Assembly (NCBI GenBank): GCA_963815645.1
Contig: CAWFHL010000001.1
Coordinates: 186,001-250,000 of the forward strand
Direction of reading: 5' to 3'
DNA length: 64,000 nt
Source of the DNA: JBBRHQ01 sp963815645
GTDB taxonomy: Bacteria; Actinomycetota; Thermoleophilia; Solirubrobacterales; 70-9
Positions 62,520 through 64,000 of this stretch are shown piece by piece. Made by a program: the position numbers and the translations under genes. The notes under the pieces were generated by a model. That model saw nothing but the letters and a program-made list of their open reading frames with translations, was not told the origin of the DNA and did no database searches. How positions within the stretch are numbered: position 1 is the first letter of the stretch; every line of letters starts with the position of its first letter.

Positions 62520-62794
62520 CCCTTGACCTTGGACTTCAGGGCAGAGCCGGCGGAGAAGCGCGGGACCTTGCCGCCGGGGATCGTGATCCGCTCGCCGGTA
62601 CGCGGGTTGACCCCCTGGCGGGGGCCGCGCTCGGCGACGTGGAACTTGCCGAAGCCGGTGAAGTTGACGTCCCCGCCGCCGCCGAGGACGTCGGAGATCG
62701 TGTCGAGCACCGAGTCGACGGCGTCGGCAGCAGCCTTCTTCGAGCCGATCCGGTCGTCGCTCGCCAGTTGATCGAGAAACTCAGCCTTGGTCAC
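62516..62794 (-). CDS. HU-like DNA-binding protein
   Basis: 92 residues, the standard HU size, starting TKAEFLDQLASDDR. The DNA-binding arm contains GFGKFHVAERGPRQGVNPRT, with the conserved GxNPxTG-like turn. GTG 62794 lies nine bases after GAGGAGG; a TTG further upstream would overlap that ribosome site, so GTG is preferred. The first gene of the run HU-pyrF-LysM-dacA-pfkB, with the next genes overlapped or closely spaced. Confidence 0.93.
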   Translation of the reverse strand: MTKAEFLDQLASDDRIGSKKAAADAVDSVLDTISDVLGGGGDVNFTGFGKFHVAERGPRQGVNPRTGERITIPGGKVPRFSAGSALKSKVKG

Positions 62795-62867
62795 GTCGGG
62801 AATCCTCCTCAAAGTTGAGAACGCGGCGCAATCTAACAGTGGGCGCGGATGCGCCTACAGGCAGGTC

Positions 62868-64000
62868 TCACGCACCGCTCACAGTCATCTCGCCGATCAG
62901 CAGGTGCGGCGTCCTCACCGATCCGCCGAACGGCACCCACCTCGCCTCATCCCCGGCTGACCAGACGGCGCGCAGCATGCCCACCAGGTCGCTTGCGATA
63001 GTGAACTCGCGCACCGGGTCGGCGAGCTCCCCGGAGGAGATCAGGCGGCCCGACGCGCCCACCGAGAAGACGCCCGAGACCGGGTTCACCCCAGAGTGAA
63101 GACCGGCTACGTCGCTGACGTAGACGCCGTCCGAGGCGGATGCGAGCAGCTGCTCGAAGCTCGCCTCTCCCTCGCCGATCAGCAGGTTGGAAGCGGCCAC
63201 CGACGGGGTCGAGCGATAGCCGCCCCGCCCGGCGCTCGCGGTTGACTCGGTGCCTCCCCGACGGGCCGTGTAGGTGTCGTGGAGGAAGGTGCGCAGGCGG
63301 CCGTCCTCTATCAACGCGATCCGCCGACGGGGGACGCCCTCGCCGTCGAACGGGGACGAGGCGAGGCCCGAGGGGTCGAGGCCGTCGTCCTCGAGGCGAA
63401 GCGTCTCGCTGGCCACCTCCTCGTCGAGACGGTCGGCGAACGGCGAGCGTCCTCGCTGCACCGAGTCGGCGCCCAGGGTCGAGCCGATCAGCCCGGCGAA
63501 GCTGGCCGCGACGGTCGGGTCGAGGAGGACCGGGCAGGCGCGGGAGTCCGGCTTGCGGGCACCGATCATCGACACCGCCCGCTGTGCGGCCTCGCGGCCG
63601 ATCTCCTCGGGCTCGAGGCTCCCCGGACCCCGCGCCAGGCCGAAGCCGAGCCCGGTCTCCCTGCTGCTTTCACCCTCGGCCATCGCCTGGAGGAAGGCGT
63701 AGCAACTCGAGGCCTCGTACCCGCCCCCGATCCCTGTCGAGGAGCGGATGGCCACCCGCTCGAAGCTGTCCGCATAGACCGCCTGCTCGACACCGACAAC
63801 CCGCCGGTCGGCATCGAGCGCGGCGCGCTCGACCGCGAGGGCGATTTTCGCCACGTCTCCTGCGTCGGCCGTCGCGATCCCGGGATCGCTGAGACCCTCG
63901 ATCGCCCCGGCCGGGCGCTGTGGCCGGGGAGGGGCCGCGAATTCGTCGGCATCCGCGGTCCGAGAGGCCTCGGCGGCGCGCGCCGCGACCTGCTCAAGGC
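62868..64000 (-). CDS. TldD/PmbA family metallopeptidase, partial
   Basis: The N-terminus lies beyond the window end. The visible part includes SSTGIGGGYEASSCYAF, PVLLDPTVAASFAGLIG, LEDDGLDPSGLASSPFDGEG and LIEDGRLRTFLHDTYTA. These are typical of PmbA/TldD proteins, which form a heterodimeric protease for antitoxins and modified peptides. More PmbA- than TldD-like, as no clear HExxxH is seen in the visible portion. Its partner is probably just outside the window. Confidence 0.88.
   Translation of the reverse strand, partial: LEQVAARAAEASRTADADEFAAPPRPQRPAGAIEGLSDPGIATADAGDVAKIALAVERAALDADRRVVGVEQAVYADSFERVAIRSSTGIGGGYEASSCYAFLQAMAEGESSRETGLGFGLARGPGSLEPEEIGREAAQRAVSMIGARKPDSRACPVLLDPTVAASFAGLIGSTLGADSVQRGRSPFADRLDEEVASETLRLEDDGLDPSGLASSPFDGEGVPRRRIALIEDGRLRTFLHDTYTARRGGTESTASAGRGGYRSTPSVAASNLLIGEGEASFEQLLASASDGVYVSDVAGLHSGVNPVSGVFSVGASGRLISSGELADPVREFTIASDLVGMLRAVWSAGDEARWVPFGGSVRTPHLLIGEMTVSGA

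Noticed and set aside
62842..62857. GGCGC-GGAT-GCGCC hairpin after the PmbA-like gene as a terminator
   Set aside because: Five-base stem without a T-run; too weak in such GC-rich sequence.

Overview
High-GC DNA (about 70% by eye) with actinobacterial gene order: rplM-rpsI-glmM-glmS, acpS, nnr-alr-cca, guaB3-guaA, and HU-pyrF-LysM-dacA-pfkB. A c-di-AMP (ydaO-type) riboswitch sits before an M23 peptidase, and there is an R2lox-type protein, a GH63-like hydrolase and an A2-type ('YS') haem-copper oxidase. Together these suggest Actinomycetota, probably class Thermoleophilia (Solirubrobacterales-like). That placement is inference from gene content; there is no rRNA in the window.

Layout. 1-8.3 kb: a membrane glycosyltransferase cut by the window edge, msrA, 1-Cys peroxiredoxin, tRNA-Pro, DUF1015, a PduO-type adenosyltransferase, OsmC, an SDR, a NUDIX hydrolase, a decayed gene and two small genes. 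8.4-12.6 kb: a class IV aminotransferase followed by a fatty-acid beta-oxidation run (acyl-CoA dehydrogenase, enoyl-CoA hydratase, 3-hydroxyacyl-CoA dehydrogenase). 12.6-18.2 kb: an atypical MBL-fold protein, thioredoxin reductase, an LPG-synthase-like membrane protein, a PAP2-family protein and an epimerase. 18.2-26.9 kb: an SCP2-R2lox fusion, divergent from an unusual cytochrome-oxidase-like cluster. In that cluster the subunit II has a fused cytochrome c domain but no CuA ligands, and the subunit I lacks all CuB ligands and the haem a3 ligand. The cluster also holds ctaB, two small membrane proteins, a CBS protein on the other strand, a di-haem lipoprotein cytochrome and ctaA. 26.8-33.7 kb: a USP-like protein, a decayed ABC exporter, and a complete canonical oxidase operon (coxB, coxA, a tandem USP-like gene, coxC). 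33.8-40.9 kb: a GT4 glycosyltransferase, small envelope proteins, and a tightly overlapped ABC exporter plus GH63-like hydrolase. 40.9-54.1 kb: infA, ECH, HIT, cca, alr, nnr, acpS, DUF3352, glmS, glmM, rpsI and rplM. 54.2-64 kb: riboswitch and M23 peptidase, a broken guaA copy, guaA, guaB3, pfkB, dacA, LysM, pyrF, HU and a partial tldD/pmbA.

The most interesting content is the degenerate 'pseudo-oxidase' pair at 20.3-23.1 kb, which lies beside a paralogous cytochrome c and the haem A synthesis genes, only 8 kb from an intact oxidase. Next are the SCP2-R2lox fusion, four stop-start overlaps of the form CTGA that imply CTG initiation, and a two-hairpin 56-nt intergenic repeat found as 1, 1, 2 and 3 copies at four loci.

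Caution: at least seven otherwise well conserved genes carry a single-base frameshift. That density suggests consensus or assembly errors rather than gene death. The frameshifted genes are annotated over their full inferred span.
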